Source: Cellulomonas humilata
Lineage (GTDB): Bacteria > Actinomycetota > Actinomycetes > Actinomycetales > Cellulomonadaceae
Direction: 5' to 3'
DNA length: 64,000 nt
Assembly (NCBI RefSeq): GCF_030814415.1
Contig: NZ_JAUSVB010000001.1
Span: 558,001-622,000 of the forward strand
Both the position numbers and the translations under genes were made by a program. Position 1 is the stretch's first letter, and every line of letters starts with the position of its first letter. Of this stretch, positions 1 to 13,265 are shown one piece after another. Under the pieces are notes generated by a model, which saw nothing but the letters and a program-made list of their open reading frames with translations, made no database searches and was not told where the DNA came from.

Positions 1-4863
<4,863 letters not shown>

Positions 4864-4976
4864 GGTCACTCCCTTGTGACGTGGCCGGGCCCCATTGCGC
4901 AGCCACTGTCCGCGCGGGCCGAGTCAGTGCCTCGTTGCACCCCCGACGCGTGCGGTTCTCGCCAGACAATCACAAT

Positions 4977-4996
4977 GACTTACTGGGCGGTAAGTC
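4977..4996. promoter_or_regulatory. Inverted repeat between the GH3 gene and the DUF899 gene
   Basis: GACTTAC and GTAAGTC form a perfect 7-bp inverted repeat around TGGGCG, in the AT-richer divergent intergenic region 4864-5111. Size and place fit an operator for a dimeric repressor, but no family consensus was recognised and it could be a chance hairpin. Confidence 0.35.
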
Positions 4997-5111
4997 GAGA
5001 ACATCACGATTTGGTAACGGACAATTCGGAGCGAGTTTTTGTCGAGAACCCTCACTCGCCCACGTCATGAGGCGTCGGGTGACCACCCGGCGCGAGACCT
5101 CGGAGGACATG

Positions 5112-5885
5112 ATGACGACCACACCCGCAACCACGGCTCCCGGACGCCCGCCCGTGGTGGACATGGCCACCTGGCTGGCCGCCAGCGACGAGCTGCTGGT
5201 CCGCGAGAAGGCCCACACCCGCGAGAGCGACCGCCTCGCCGCAGCCCGCCGACGGCTGCCGATGGTGGAGGTCGACGGGTCCACCCCGGTCGTCGGGCCC
5301 GACGGCCCGGTCCCCTTCCGGGACCTGTTCGACGGTCGCGACGAGCTGATGCTCTACAAGCACATGTGGCACGACGGGGCCCCGCACCAGGGCCAGTGCG
5401 AGGGCTGCACGGTCTCGGCCTGGCACCTGCGGGACACCGTCTACCTCCATGCGCGCGGCGTCTCGTTCGCCATCGTGACCACCGGCCCGTGGGACGAGGT
5501 GGCGCCGTACGTCGACTTCATGGGCTACACGCAGCCCTGGTTCTCGGTCCGCGACGTCGCGGCCCCGATCGGCGACGACATGGGGTCCTTCACCTGCTTC
5601 CTGCGCGACGGCGACCGCGTCTTCCTCACGTACTCCACGACCGGCCGCGGAGTCGAGGCCGTGGCCGGACCGTTCGGACTCCTCGACCGGACACCGAACG
5701 GCCGCGGCGAGGCCTGGGAGGACTCCCCCGACGGCTGGCCCGAGGGCCACGACCCGTGCTGGTACTGGCGCACGGACGCGGACCGACGCCCGGACGTCGG
5801 CCCGACCAGTCGGCCCGCACCTCAGTGGACCCGTCCCGGCGCGACACCCGAGCAGACCCTGGGCCGGATGGGCCACCACCACTGA
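5112..5885 (+). CDS. DUF899 family protein (thioredoxin-like fold)
   Basis: 257 residues. GGAGG at 5102-5106 lies 5 nt before the ATG at 5112; an ATG directly in front (5109) would leave only 2 nt. The open frame runs further upstream but that part has no homologous look. Family features seen: an N-terminal helix with LLVREKAHTRESDRLAAAR, the block LFDGRDELMLYKHMWH, then QCEGCT with a CxxC pair followed by the aromatic-rich FMGYTQPWFSVR. DUF899 proteins have a thioredoxin-like fold, but their reaction is not established. Divergent from the GH3 gene and convergent with the lactonase gene 17 nt away. Confidence 0.8.
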   Translation: MTTTPATTAPGRPPVVDMATWLAASDELLVREKAHTRESDRLAAARRRLPMVEVDGSTPVVGPDGPVPFRDLFDGRDELMLYKHMWHDGAPHQGQCEGCTVSAWHLRDTVYLHARGVSFAIVTTGPWDEVAPYVDFMGYTQPWFSVRDVAAPIGDDMGSFTCFLRDGDRVFLTYSTTGRGVEAVAGPFGLLDRTPNGRGEAWEDSPDGWPEGHDPCWYWRTDADRRPDVGPTSRPAPQWTRPGATPEQTLGRMGHHH

Positions 5886-5902
5886 GGGTCCGGCGGGACC
5901 GG

Positions 5903-6928
5903 TCAGGCCGGCAGCACGCAGGTGGGCGACGGGAGCTCGAGCGTGCTGACCACCGCGCCGTCCGCGTCCAGGACCGCCAGGCCGCTGGACACCTGCTCGG
6001 CGACGACCGTCCACCCGTCGACCACCTCGAGGTGTCGCGGCCACGCACCCGGCAGCGCGTCGTCGGCGACCGGCTCGAGCAGCCCGTCCGCGCGGATCGT
6101 GAACCGCGCCAGCACGTCGGACGCGCGGATGCCGACGAGCAGCCGGTCGCCGTCGCGGACGATGTGTGATGGGAGCCGGCGCTCGTCGGCGGGGACCGTC
6201 GTCGCCGGCACCGTCTGCACCAGCGTCCCGACGCCCGCGTGCCACGCGAGCACCCGGACCGTGACGTCCAGCTCGCCGACCACGTACGCGAACCGGCCGT
6301 CGGCGCTGAACGTCAGGTGCCGCGGACCCTTCCCGGGAGGGAGGACCGCGGCGACGCCGTCCTCGACCAGCCGGCCGTCCTCGCGGCGGTAGCGACGGAT
6401 CTCGTCGGTGCCCAGGTCGACCACCAGCACGTACGCACCGCTGGGGTCGAGGGTGACGAAGTGCGCGTGCGGCGACTCCTGCCGGTCCTCGTCGGGACCC
6501 GACCCGGAGTGCCCGAGCACCTGGGCCGGACCCTGCGTCGCGAACCCACCGTCCTCGTCCAGCGGCAGGACGCCGAGCGTGCCCGAGGAGTAGTTGGCGA
6601 CCAGCAGCGTGCCGCCGTCCGCGTCGAGCACCAGGTGGCAGGGGTCCGCGCCGCCCGACGGGACCGTGGCCCGGTGCACGAGCGAGTCGCCGACGACGTC
6701 GAACGCGCTGACCGTGCCGTCCGTCTGCTCGTTCACGGCGTACAGGACCGTGCCGCGCAGCGCGAGGAAGCTGGGCGACGGCGTCTCGACGACCTGCCGC
6801 GCGTTGCTCAGCGCACCGGTCGCGGGGTCGAGGTCGACCCGCCAGATCCCCTCCCCCTGACCGACGGGCGTCCCCGCACCGGCGACGGGATAGGTACCGA
6901 TCCACAAAGGTGTCTGCTGCGCGCTCAC
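5903..6928 (-). CDS. Lactonase family beta-propeller (6-phosphogluconolactonase-type, PF10282)
   Basis: 341 residues from the GTG at 6928. This start is chosen because TAGGCT lies 8 nt upstream, no Shine-Dalgarno is visible, and the family N-terminus (LWIGTYPVAGAGTPVGQGEGIW) begins here. The repeating pattern of hydrophobic strands with ESPHAHFVTLDPSGAYVLV and GPRHLTFSADGRFAYVV is typical of the seven-bladed lactonase fold (Pgl/YbhE family), with His and Arg residues in conserved loops. Family members hydrolyse 6-phosphogluconolactone or other sugar lactones in the cytoplasm; no signal peptide is seen. It neighbours the xylose genes, so a role in sugar-lactone use is possible, but true substrates in this family vary. 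Confidence 0.85.
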   Translation of the reverse strand: MSAQQTPLWIGTYPVAGAGTPVGQGEGIWRVDLDPATGALSNARQVVETPSPSFLALRGTVLYAVNEQTDGTVSAFDVVGDSLVHRATVPSGGADPCHLVLDADGGTLLVANYSSGTLGVLPLDEDGGFATQGPAQVLGHSGSGPDEDRQESPHAHFVTLDPSGAYVLVVDLGTDEIRRYRREDGRLVEDGVAAVLPPGKGPRHLTFSADGRFAYVVGELDVTVRVLAWHAGVGTLVQTVPATTVPADERRLPSHIVRDGDRLLVGIRASDVLARFTIRADGLLEPVADDALPGAWPRHLEVVDGWTVVAEQVSSGLAVLDADGAVVSTLELPSPTCVLPA

Positions 6929-6936
6929 GGTCCCGG

Positions 6937-6942
6937 AGCCTA
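6937..6942 (-). promoter_or_regulatory. -10 box TAGGCT for a leaderless lactonase transcript
   Basis: TAGGCT on the minus strand lies 8 nt before the chosen GTG. It matches the -10 hexamers found in front of several other genes in this window. Confidence 0.45.
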
Positions 6943-6965
6943 CGGCGACAGCCGCACCCCGGCCC

Positions 6966-7040
6966 GCGGACGTTGAGCAATGAGCCCCTCGGACGTCCGC
7001 AGATTCGCGCGTTCCCACGACCGGATGTGCGGACGTTGCG
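6966..7040. repeat. Palindromic intergenic repeat, copy A (with an extra half-arm)
   Basis: Left arm GACGTCCGCAGATTCG (6992-7007) and right arm GGATGTGCGGACGTTGCG (7023-7040) flank a loop resembling that of the other copies. A further GCGGACGTTG at 6966-6975 can pair with the left arm. It lies just 3' of the ROK gene stop and upstream of the lactonase promoter. Confidence 0.75.
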
Positions 7041-7046
7041 GAGGCT

Positions 7047-8252
7047 TCAGAGGGTCTCGTGCGTGCGGAGCCACTCCGCCGGGTCCGTGAGGACCGTGGA
7101 CAGGGCAGCCAGGGCCCCGCCGGTCATGGCGGGGTACTGGCCCGCGCGGGCCGAGGAGACCTCCAGCGGCGACCAGGGCGCGAAGATCACCAGCTCGTCG
7201 AGGCGGGCGGCGACCTCGTCGTGCACATGGTCGAACAGCTGGCCGAAGGTGCCGCCGAGCACCACCTCGCCGACGTCCACGACGTTGGCCACGCTCGCCA
7301 GGGCGACGCCGAGCGCTCGCGCGGCCTGGGCGACGGCGGCGCTCGCACGGGGGTCGCCCGCGGCGAGCGCGTCGAGCAGCGCGTCGAGGCGGGCGGTCGG
7401 CGGCAGGCCCGAGGCGCGGAGCATCGCGTCCTGGCCCGCCAGGGCCTCGAGGCTGCCATCGGACGCACGCGGCCCGCGGAACGCATCGACGACGATGTGC
7501 CCGATCTCGCCGCTCCAGCCGTGCCGGCCGGGGAAGATCTCGCCGTCGAGCACGATCGCGCCACCGATGCCGACCTCGCCGGAGACGTACGCGAAGCTCG
7601 GTGAACCGCGGCGGGCGTGGGCCTCCGCACGGGCGGCGAGGTTGGCCTCGTTGGCGACACGCGGCGGGAAGCCCGTCAAGGCCGACAGGGCGCCCACGAC
7701 GTCGACGTCGCGCCAGCCGAGGTTCGGTGCGACGCGCAGGGGGCCGGTGACCCGGTCGACCAGTCCCGGGAGGGCCAGGGCCGTGCCGGCGACGCGGACG
7801 CCCCCGCCGCGGAGCCCGTCGATCACGAGTGCGACGAGCGCGGCGAGGCGGTCCAGGACGGCGGCGGGTTCCGCTCCGCGCAGGTCGTCGAGCTCCACGT
7901 GCTCAGCCAGCACGTCCCCGGCGAGGTCGATCGCGCGGACGCCCAGGTAGTCCACGTTGACCTCCATGCCGACGCCGGCGACGGTCCCCTGCGCGGGGGC
8001 CAGCGGGACGGCGGGGCGGCCCGCACGCTGCGTCTGCGTGGGGTCGAGCTCGCGCACGAGGCGGGCCTCGATGAGGTGGTCGACGAGGCCGGAGACGGTC
8101 GCGCGGGCGAGCCCCTCGGAGGCGGCGAGCTGGGCCCGGGACAGCGGCTCGGGAGCGTCGACGATCCCCCGCAGCGCGACCCCGAGGTTCTGGTCCCGCA
8201 TCTGCGCCTGCCGGGCCACGCGCGACGGGTCGCGGGGCTCGGGCTGCGGCAT
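7047..8252 (-). CDS. ROK-family transcriptional repressor (XylR-like)
   Basis: 401 residues from the ATG at 8252; TAGGGT 7 nt upstream suggests a leaderless mRNA. An N-terminal winged helix (about residues 18-80, LSRAQLAASEGLARATVSGLVDHL) precedes the ROK sugar-kinase-like domain with GEVGIGGAIVLDGEI and GWSGEIGHIVVD. It is divergent from xylA with 78 nt between the starts, so it is very likely the xylose-responsive repressor of xylAB. Oddity: after GEIGHIVVD most ROK proteins have a CxCGxxGCxE zinc site. Here the stretch reads FRGPRASDGSLEALAG with no cysteine, so the zinc site is lost. The ligand is inferred from the neighbours. Confidence 0.9.
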   Translation of the reverse strand: MPQPEPRDPSRVARQAQMRDQNLGVALRGIVDAPEPLSRAQLAASEGLARATVSGLVDHLIEARLVRELDPTQTQRAGRPAVPLAPAQGTVAGVGMEVNVDYLGVRAIDLAGDVLAEHVELDDLRGAEPAAVLDRLAALVALVIDGLRGGGVRVAGTALALPGLVDRVTGPLRVAPNLGWRDVDVVGALSALTGFPPRVANEANLAARAEAHARRGSPSFAYVSGEVGIGGAIVLDGEIFPGRHGWSGEIGHIVVDAFRGPRASDGSLEALAGQDAMLRASGLPPTARLDALLDALAAGDPRASAAVAQAARALGVALASVANVVDVGEVVLGGTFGQLFDHVHDEVAARLDELVIFAPWSPLEVSSARAGQYPAMTGGALAALSTVLTDPAEWLRTHETL

Positions 8253-8259
8253 GCGCTTG

Positions 8260-8265
8260 ACCCTA
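8260..8265 (-). promoter_or_regulatory. -10 box TAGGGT for the ROK repressor gene
   Basis: TAGGGT on the minus strand, 7 nt before the ATG at 8252, with no Shine-Dalgarno in between. This predicts a leaderless transcript. Confidence 0.45.
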
Positions 8266-8282
8266 CCGGCTTCTCGGGATAA

Positions 8283-8312
8283 ATTCATCCGGCAAACTAA
8301 ACCGGATTCATC
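8283..8312. promoter_or_regulatory. Candidate ROK/XylR operator between the repressor gene and xylA
   Basis: The AT-rich stretch in the 78-nt divergent gap holds ATCCGG (8287-8292) and CCGGAT (8302-8307) as a perfect inverted repeat. It also holds two direct copies of ATTCATC at 8283-8289 and 8306-8312, 23 nt apart. AAACTAAA in the centre resembles the half-site of known XylR boxes. Being between repressor and target, it is the natural operator, probably also autoregulatory. Confidence 0.6.
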
Positions 8313-8330
8313 TCGATGAGGAGACGCGTG

Positions 8331-9518
8331 ATGGCAGCGCAGCCCACCCGTGCAGACAAGTTCTCGTTCGGCCTCTGGACGGTCGGCTGGAACGCCCAGG
8401 ACCAGTTCGGCTCGGCATCCCGCCCGTGGCTGGACCCGGTCGAGTCGGTCCACAAGTTGGCCGAGCTCGGCGCCGCGCACGTGACGTTCCACGACGACGA
8501 CGTCGTCCCGTTCGGCTCCGACGACGCCGAGCGCGACAAGATCCTGTCCCGCTTCAAGGGCGCCCTCGACGAGACCGGCATCACCGTCGAGATGGTCACC
8601 ACCAACACGTTCAGCCACCCGATCTTCAAGGACGGCGCGTTCACCTCGAACGACCGCCGCGTCCGTCGCTACGGCCTGCGCAAGGTCGTCCGCAACGTCG
8701 ACCTGGCCGCCGAGCTGGGCGCCGACACGTTCGTCATGTGGGGTGGCCGCGAGGGCGCCGAGTACGACTCCGCCAAGGACCTCAACGCCGCGCACGACCG
8801 CTACGCCGAGGGCATCGACACCGTCGCCGCGTACATCAAGGAGAAGGGCTACGGCCTGCGCATCGCGCTCGAGCCCAAGCCGAACGAGCCCCGCGGCGAC
8901 ATCCTGCTCCCGACGATCGGCCACGCGATCGCGCTGATCGACCGGCTGGAGCACTCCGACATCGTCGGCCTCAACCCCGAGGTCGGCCACGAGCAGATGG
9001 CGGGGCTCAACTACACGCAGGGCATCGCGCTGGCGCTGTGGGCGGGCAAGCTCTTCCACATCGACCTCAACGGCCAGAAGTCCATCAAGTACGACCAGGA
9101 CCTGGTGTTCGGCCACGGCGACCTGTTCTCCGCCTTCGCCACGGTCGACCTGCTCGAGAACGGCTTCCCCTCGGGCGGCCCGACCTACGACGGCCCGCGC
9201 CACTTCGACTACAAGCCGTCGCGCACCGAGGACTTCCAGGGTGTGTGGGACTCCGCGTCCGCCAACATGGCGACGTACCTGCTGCTCAAGGAGCGCGCGC
9301 AGGCGTTCCGGGCCGACCCCGAGGTCCAGGCGGCCTTCGAGGAGTCCGGCGTGCTCGAGCTCGCGCAGCCGACGCTGGCCGCGGGCGAGACCCTGGCCGA
9401 CCTGCTCGCGGACCGCTCCGCCTACGAGGACCTCGACGTCGACGCCGTCGCCGAGCGCGGCTTCGGCTTCGTCCGCCTCAACCAGCTGGCCCTCGAGCAC
9501 GCGCTCGGCGCCCGCTGA
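8331..9518 (+). CDS. xylA: Xylose isomerase
   Basis: 395 residues. AGGAG at 8319-8323 lies 7 nt before the ATG at 8331, which also gives the standard class I N-terminus. It converts D-xylose to D-xylulose (and D-glucose to D-fructose) in the cytoplasm using two divalent metals. Residue numbering matches Streptomyces XylA: His54 and Asp57 (FHDDD), Glu181 and Lys183 (EPKPNEPRG), Glu217 and His220 (NPEVGHEQ), followed by the metal-binding DLNGQ and the aspartates downstream. All expected active-site residues are present, so it should be active. It is the first gene after the ROK operator; xylB follows after 130 nt that hold a strong hairpin and a repeat. Confidence 0.98.
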   Translation: MAAQPTRADKFSFGLWTVGWNAQDQFGSASRPWLDPVESVHKLAELGAAHVTFHDDDVVPFGSDDAERDKILSRFKGALDETGITVEMVTTNTFSHPIFKDGAFTSNDRRVRRYGLRKVVRNVDLAAELGADTFVMWGGREGAEYDSAKDLNAAHDRYAEGIDTVAAYIKEKGYGLRIALEPKPNEPRGDILLPTIGHAIALIDRLEHSDIVGLNPEVGHEQMAGLNYTQGIALALWAGKLFHIDLNGQKSIKYDQDLVFGHGDLFSAFATVDLLENGFPSGGPTYDGPRHFDYKPSRTEDFQGVWDSASANMATYLLLKERAQAFRADPEVQAAFEESGVLELAQPTLAAGETLADLLADRSAYEDLDVDAVAERGFGFVRLNQLALEHALGAR

Positions 9519-9531
9519 CCCGTCGCCCCCC

Positions 9532-9563
9532 GGCGCCGCCCGCACCCCCGTGCGGGCGGCGCC
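9532..9563 (+). terminator. Strong hairpin after xylA
   Basis: GGCGCCGCCCGCAC and GTGCGGGCGGCGCC form a perfect 14-bp stem with a CCCC loop, 13 nt after the xylA stop. There is no U-tract, as is common in high-GC actinobacteria. It may end or attenuate xylA transcription before xylB. Confidence 0.75.
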
Positions 9564-9580
9564 CCCGCACCCCTCTCGTT

Positions 9581-9628
9581 GCGTCCGCACTCCGTCGGGT
9601 CCCACCCCGCACGAGTGCGGACGTTGCG
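9581..9628. repeat. Palindromic intergenic repeat, copy B
   Basis: GTCCGCACTC (9583-9592) and GAGTGCGGAC (9613-9622) are perfect inverted arms, and the right arm continues into GTTGCG as in the other copies. It lies between xylA and xylB, directly after the xylA hairpin. Confidence 0.75.
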
Positions 9629-9648
9629 GGTTCACCTGGAGGTAGACC

Positions 9649-11052
9649 ATGGCTCTCGTCGCCGGCATCGACTCGTCGACGCAGTCCTGCAAGGTCGTCG
9701 TGCGCGACGCCGACACCGGGGCCCTCGTGCGCTCCGGGCGCGCGTCGCACCCCGACGGCACCGAGGTGGCGCCTTGGTACTGGTGGGACGCCCTGCAGTC
9801 CGCGATCGTCAGCGCGGGGGGTCTCGATGACGTCGACGCGGTCTCGGTCGGCGGCCAGCAGCACGGCATGGTCGCGCTCGACTCCCGCGGCGAGGTGGTC
9901 CGGGACGCGCTGCTGTGGAACGACACCCGCTCGGCACCGGCCGCCCTGCAGCTCATCGACGAGCTGGGCGGACCGCAGGCATGGGCGGACGCGGTCGGCT
10001 CCGTGCCCGTCGCGTCCCTGACCGTGACCAAGCTGCGATGGCTGCGCGACGCCGAGCCGGAGAACGCCGCGCGCGTCGCCGCCGTCGCCCTCCCCCACGA
10101 CTGGCTCACCTGGCGCCTCGCCGGGGCACCGGGCCTCGACGCGCTCGTGACCGACCGCTCGGACGCCTCCGGCACCGGCTACTGGTCCCCCGCCACCGAG
10201 GACTACCGGCACGACCTGCTCGAGCTGGCGCTGGGGCACGACGCGCTCGTCCCCCGCGTCCTGGGCCCGTCGGCGGCCGGCCCCCGGACCACCGGCGGCG
10301 CGATCCTCGGACCCGGTGCCGGCGACAACGCCGCGGCAGCCCTCGCGCTCGGTCTGCAGCCCGGCGACGTCGCGGTGTCCATCGGCACCTCCGGGGTCGT
10401 CTCGGCGATCGCGTCAGCGGCGACGGCGGACGGCTCGGGTCTGGTGACCGGGTTCGCCGACGCCGCCGGCGGCTTCCTCCCGCTCGCCTGCACGCTCAAC
10501 GCCTCCCGTGTGCTCGACGCCGCCGCCCGGATGCTCGGCGTCGACCACGCGGGCCTGTCCGCGCTGGCCCTCTCCGCGCCCGCGGGCGCCGACGGGCTCG
10601 TCCTCGTGCCCTACCTGGAGGGCGAGCGGACGCCGAACAAGCCCGACGCCACCGGCGCCCTGCACGGCCTGCGTCTGGGCAACACCACGCCCGCGCACGT
10701 GGCGCGTGCCGCGGTCGAGGGGATGCTGTGCGCGCTCGCCGACGGGATCGACGCGCTGCGCGCGCAGGGCGTCGCGGTCGAACGGCTGTTCCTCATCGGC
10801 GGAGGCGCGCAGTCCGCCGCAGTCCGGGCGATCGCGCCGTCGGTGCTCGGGCTCGACGTCCGCGTCCCGACGCCCGGCGAGTACGTGGCCGACGGAGCCG
10901 CCCGCCAGGCCGCGTGGGTGCTCTCCGGGTCCGCGACGGCGCCGTCGTGGAGCTCGGCCTCCGAGGCGACGGTGTTCACCGGCGACCCGGTCGCGCGGGT
11001 CCGCGAGCAGTACGCCGCGGTGCGCGAGCTGACGGGTGTACGACCCGCCTGA
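9649..11052 (+). CDS. xylB: Xylulokinase
   Basis: 467 residues. GGAGG lies a few nt before the ATG (TGGAGGTAGACCATG). FGGY-family carbohydrate kinase that phosphorylates D-xylulose to xylulose 5-phosphate, feeding the pentose phosphate pathway. Seen: N-terminal [13 protein letters not shown] (phosphate-binding loop), [12 protein letters not shown] and LLWNDTRS (sugar binding), [13 protein letters not shown] with the catalytic Asp, and the C-terminal [15 protein letters not shown] nucleotide-binding block. Length is usual for XylB. It may be read through from xylA or have its own promoter; the hairpin and palindrome in front would lower read-through. Confidence 0.96.
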   Translation: MALVAGIDSSTQSCKVVVRDADTGALVRSGRASHPDGTEVAPWYWWDALQSAIVSAGGLDDVDAVSVGGQQHGMVALDSRGEVVRDALLWNDTRSAPAALQLIDELGGPQAWADAVGSVPVASLTVTKLRWLRDAEPENAARVAAVALPHDWLTWRLAGAPGLDALVTDRSDASGTGYWSPATEDYRHDLLELALGHDALVPRVLGPSAAGPRTTGGAILGPGAGDNAAAALALGLQPGDVAVSIGTSGVVSAIASAATADGSGLVTGFADAAGGFLPLACTLNASRVLDAAARMLGVDHAGLSALALSAPAGADGLVLVPYLEGERTPNKPDATGALHGLRLGNTTPAHVARAAVEGMLCALADGIDALRAQGVAVERLFLIGGGAQSAAVRAIAPSVLGLDVRVPTPGEYVADGAARQAAWVLSGSATAPSWSSASEATVFTGDPVARVREQYAAVRELTGVRPA

Positions 11053-11058
11053 GACAGG

Positions 11059-11095
11059 ACGAGAGCCCGGCACCCCCCCGGCGCCGGGCTCTCGT
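11059..11095. terminator. Bidirectional terminator hairpin between xylB and lsr2
   Basis: ACGAGAGCCCGGC (11059-11071) and GCCGGGCTCTCGT (11083-11095) form a perfect 13-bp stem with an 11-nt loop. It sits in the 58-nt gap between the convergent stops of xylB and lsr2. Confidence 0.85.
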
Positions 11096-11110
11096 CGTTC
11101 GTGCGATGTG

Positions 11111-11443
11111 TCAGTGCGACGCGTCGTACGCGGCCTTGACCTCCGCGGAGATGCGGCCGCGCTCGGACACGTGGTGCCCGTGCTCCTTGGCCCACTCACG
11201 GATCGCCTGGGCGTCGCTGGACGACGAGCGCCGCCCGCGAGCAGCCGTCGACTTCGCGGCCGCGCGGCCGCCGACCTTGCGTGCGTGACCGACCCACTGG
11301 GCAAATGCGTCACGCAGCTCGCTCGCGTGACCGGAGGTCAGGTCGATCTCATAGGTGACGCCGTCGAGCCCGAACGTCACGGTCTCGTCTGCAGTTCCGC
11401 CGTCGATGTCGTCGACCAGCAGGACCTGAACCTTCTGCGCCAT
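11111..11443 (-). CDS. lsr2: Lsr2-family nucleoid-associated protein
   Basis: 110 residues from the ATG at 11443 (MAQKVQVLLVDDIDGG), preceded by GGAG in GGAGAACACAATG. An ATG at 11458 would add five residues not typical of the family. The N-terminal dimerisation domain (residues 1-60) has the conserved DDIDGGTADETVTFGLDG. A basic Ala/Lys/Arg linker leads to the C-terminal DNA-binding domain IREWAKEHGHHVSERGRI, whose RGR enters the minor groove of AT-rich DNA. Lsr2 is the actinobacterial H-NS analogue that silences foreign AT-rich genes and compacts the chromosome. Downstream of lysS and the small membrane protein, convergent with xylB. Confidence 0.95.
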   Translation of the reverse strand: MAQKVQVLLVDDIDGGTADETVTFGLDGVTYEIDLTSGHASELRDAFAQWVGHARKVGGRAAAKSTAARGRRSSSSDAQAIREWAKEHGHHVSERGRISAEVKAAYDASH

Positions 11444-11512
11444 TGTGTTCTCCATCATGCGATGCGGGGGGAATGCTTGTCGCCTTCACTATCGCATCGG
11501 CACATTAGGGCG

Positions 11513-11701
11513 TCAAACGGCCGGACCTGATTGATCTTTATTGGCGGCAACTTCAGCCGCGCGTTCGGCGGCGTCCATTCTGGCCAATGCCTGCCGTTCG
11601 GTGCGGTCGGCATTGACCAGGGCGCGGATGGCGAACCAGAACAGCAATCCGACGCCGATGGACGGCAGCAGGGCGGCAAGCGCCGTGAACAGGGGGTTCA
11701 T
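11513..11701 (-). CDS. Small single-span membrane protein coupled to lysS
   Basis: 62 residues. Its ATG overlaps the lysS stop in ATGA (11698-11701), so it should be translated by coupling. A hydrophobic N-terminal stretch (about residues 4-28, [20 protein letters not shown]) forms one membrane span. It is followed by a charged helix rich in Arg, Ala and Glu facing the cytoplasm. No family recognised. The conserved type of overlap and the membrane-plus-helix architecture suggest a real gene rather than a chance frame; function unknown. Confidence 0.75.
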   Translation of the reverse strand: MNPLFTALAALLPSIGVGLLFWFAIRALVNADRTERQALARMDAAERAAEVAANKDQSGPAV

Positions 11702-13218
11702 GAGCCGAGCGGCTTCACGAGGGGGAACAGGATCGTCTCACGGATACCGAGGCCGGTCAGTGCCATGAGCAACCGGTCGATCCCGAGGCCGATCCCGCCT
11801 GCAGGCGGCAACGCGTACTCCACGGCCATGAGAAAGTCCTCATCTACGCGCATCGCCTCGTCGTCGCCCGCGGCCGCCAGCAACGCCTGCGCCTCGAAGC
11901 GCTGCCGCTGGATCACCGGGTCGACGAGCTCGGAATAGCCCGTCGCAAGCTCGAACCCGCGCACATAGAGGTCCCACTTCTCGACGACACCCGAGATGGC
12001 GCGGTGATCACGCACGAGCGGGCTCGTCTCGACCGGGAAATCCCGCACGAATGTGGGTGCAAACAGATGGTCGCCCACCTGGTGCTCCCAGAGCAGCTCG
12101 ACCAGCTTTCCGTGGCTGATCCGCTTCGGGTCCGTCTCGATTCCGAGCTTGTCCGCGTAGACCGCGAGCGTGTCCAGGCCCGTCGACGGCGTGATCTCCT
12201 CGCCCAGCGACTCCGACAGCGACCCGTACATGCTCAGGCTCGCCCACACGCCCCCGAGGTCGTACTCCTCGCCGTCGGGCATCGCCACCACGGAGGTGCC
12301 GAGCACGTCCTGCGCCGCGGTCTGCACCAGGTCCTGGGTCAGCGCCGCCATCGTGTCGTAGTCGCCGTAGGACTCGTACGCCTCGAGCATCGCGAACTCC
12401 GGGGAGTGCGTGGAGTCCGCACCCTCGTTCCGGAAGTTGCGGTTGATCTCGAAGACCCGCTCGATGCCGCCGACGAGCGCGCGCTTGAGGAACAGCTCGG
12501 GCGCGATCCGCAGGTACAGGTCCATGTCGAACGCGTTCATGTGCGTGACGAACGGACGCGCCGCCGCACCGCCCGGCTGCGTCTGCAGCATCGGCGTCTC
12601 GATCTCGATGAAGTCGCGGCGGTGGAAGTTGTCCCGCAGCGACCGCAGGAGCGCCGGGCGCTGGCGGGCCGTCTCGCGGGCCTTCGGACGCACGATGAGG
12701 TCGACGTAGCGCTGCCGGACCCGCGCCTCCTCGGACAGCTCCACGCCCTCGTACAGGTTGGGCAGCGGGCGCAGCGACTTGGCGGCCAGCTGCCACTCGT
12801 CGGCGAACACCGACAGCTCCCCGCGCCGGGACGCGATCACGCGACCGTGCACGAACAGGTGGTCGCCGAGGTCGACGTCGGTCTTGAACGCCGACAGCCG
12901 CTCCTCACCGACGGCCGCGAGGCTGAACATGGCCTGCAGCCGGTTCCCCTCGCCGTCCTGCAGCGTGGCGAAGCAGAGCTTGCCGCCGATCCGGACGAAG
13001 ACCACGCGGCCGGCCACGCCGACCTCGTCGTCCGTCTCCTGCCCCGGCTCGAGGTCCGGGTGCTCGCTGCGCACCTGCGCGATCGTGTGGGTGCGCGGCA
13101 CCCCGACCGGGTACGCCTCGACGCCTGCCGCGAGCAGCCGGTCCCGCTTCTCGCGCCGCACCCGGATCTGCTCGGGGGCGTCGTCGGGTGCAGGGGTGCT
13201 CTGGGGGGTCTCGCTCAC
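11698..13218 (-). CDS. lysS: Lysyl-tRNA synthetase, class II
   Basis: 506 residues from a GTG at 13218. TAAGAT ends 6 nt upstream and there is no Shine-Dalgarno, so a leaderless start fits. It charges tRNA-Lys with lysine. Residues about 60-160 form the OB-fold anticodon-binding domain ([21 protein letters not shown]). The class II core has RQRYVDLIV and IEIETPMLQ (motif 1), [20 protein letters not shown] (motif 2) and [16 protein letters not shown] (motif 3). The usual ISTRHNPEFT after motif 2 reads [10 protein letters not shown] here, a variant that keeps the catalytic Arg and Glu. The small membrane protein and lsr2 follow. Confidence 0.97.
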   Translation of the reverse strand: MSETPQSTPAPDDAPEQIRVRREKRDRLLAAGVEAYPVGVPRTHTIAQVRSEHPDLEPGQETDDEVGVAGRVVFVRIGGKLCFATLQDGEGNRLQAMFSLAAVGEERLSAFKTDVDLGDHLFVHGRVIASRRGELSVFADEWQLAAKSLRPLPNLYEGVELSEEARVRQRYVDLIVRPKARETARQRPALLRSLRDNFHRRDFIEIETPMLQTQPGGAAARPFVTHMNAFDMDLYLRIAPELFLKRALVGGIERVFEINRNFRNEGADSTHSPEFAMLEAYESYGDYDTMAALTQDLVQTAAQDVLGTSVVAMPDGEEYDLGGVWASLSMYGSLSESLGEEITPSTGLDTLAVYADKLGIETDPKRISHGKLVELLWEHQVGDHLFAPTFVRDFPVETSPLVRDHRAISGVVEKWDLYVRGFELATGYSELVDPVIQRQRFEAQALLAAAGDDEAMRVDEDFLMAVEYALPPAGGIGLGIDRLLMALTGLGIRETILFPLVKPLGS

Positions 13219-13224
13219 CGGGCG

Positions 13225-13230
13225 ATCTTA
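13225..13230 (-). promoter_or_regulatory. -10 box TAAGAT for leaderless lysS
   Basis: TAAGAT on the minus strand, exactly 6 nt before the GTG start at 13218. A near-consensus -10 at the spacing seen in leaderless actinobacterial genes. Confidence 0.55.
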
Positions 13231-13265
13231 CCGGCGCACGTCCGGTGCACCCGCTGGCTCATCGG

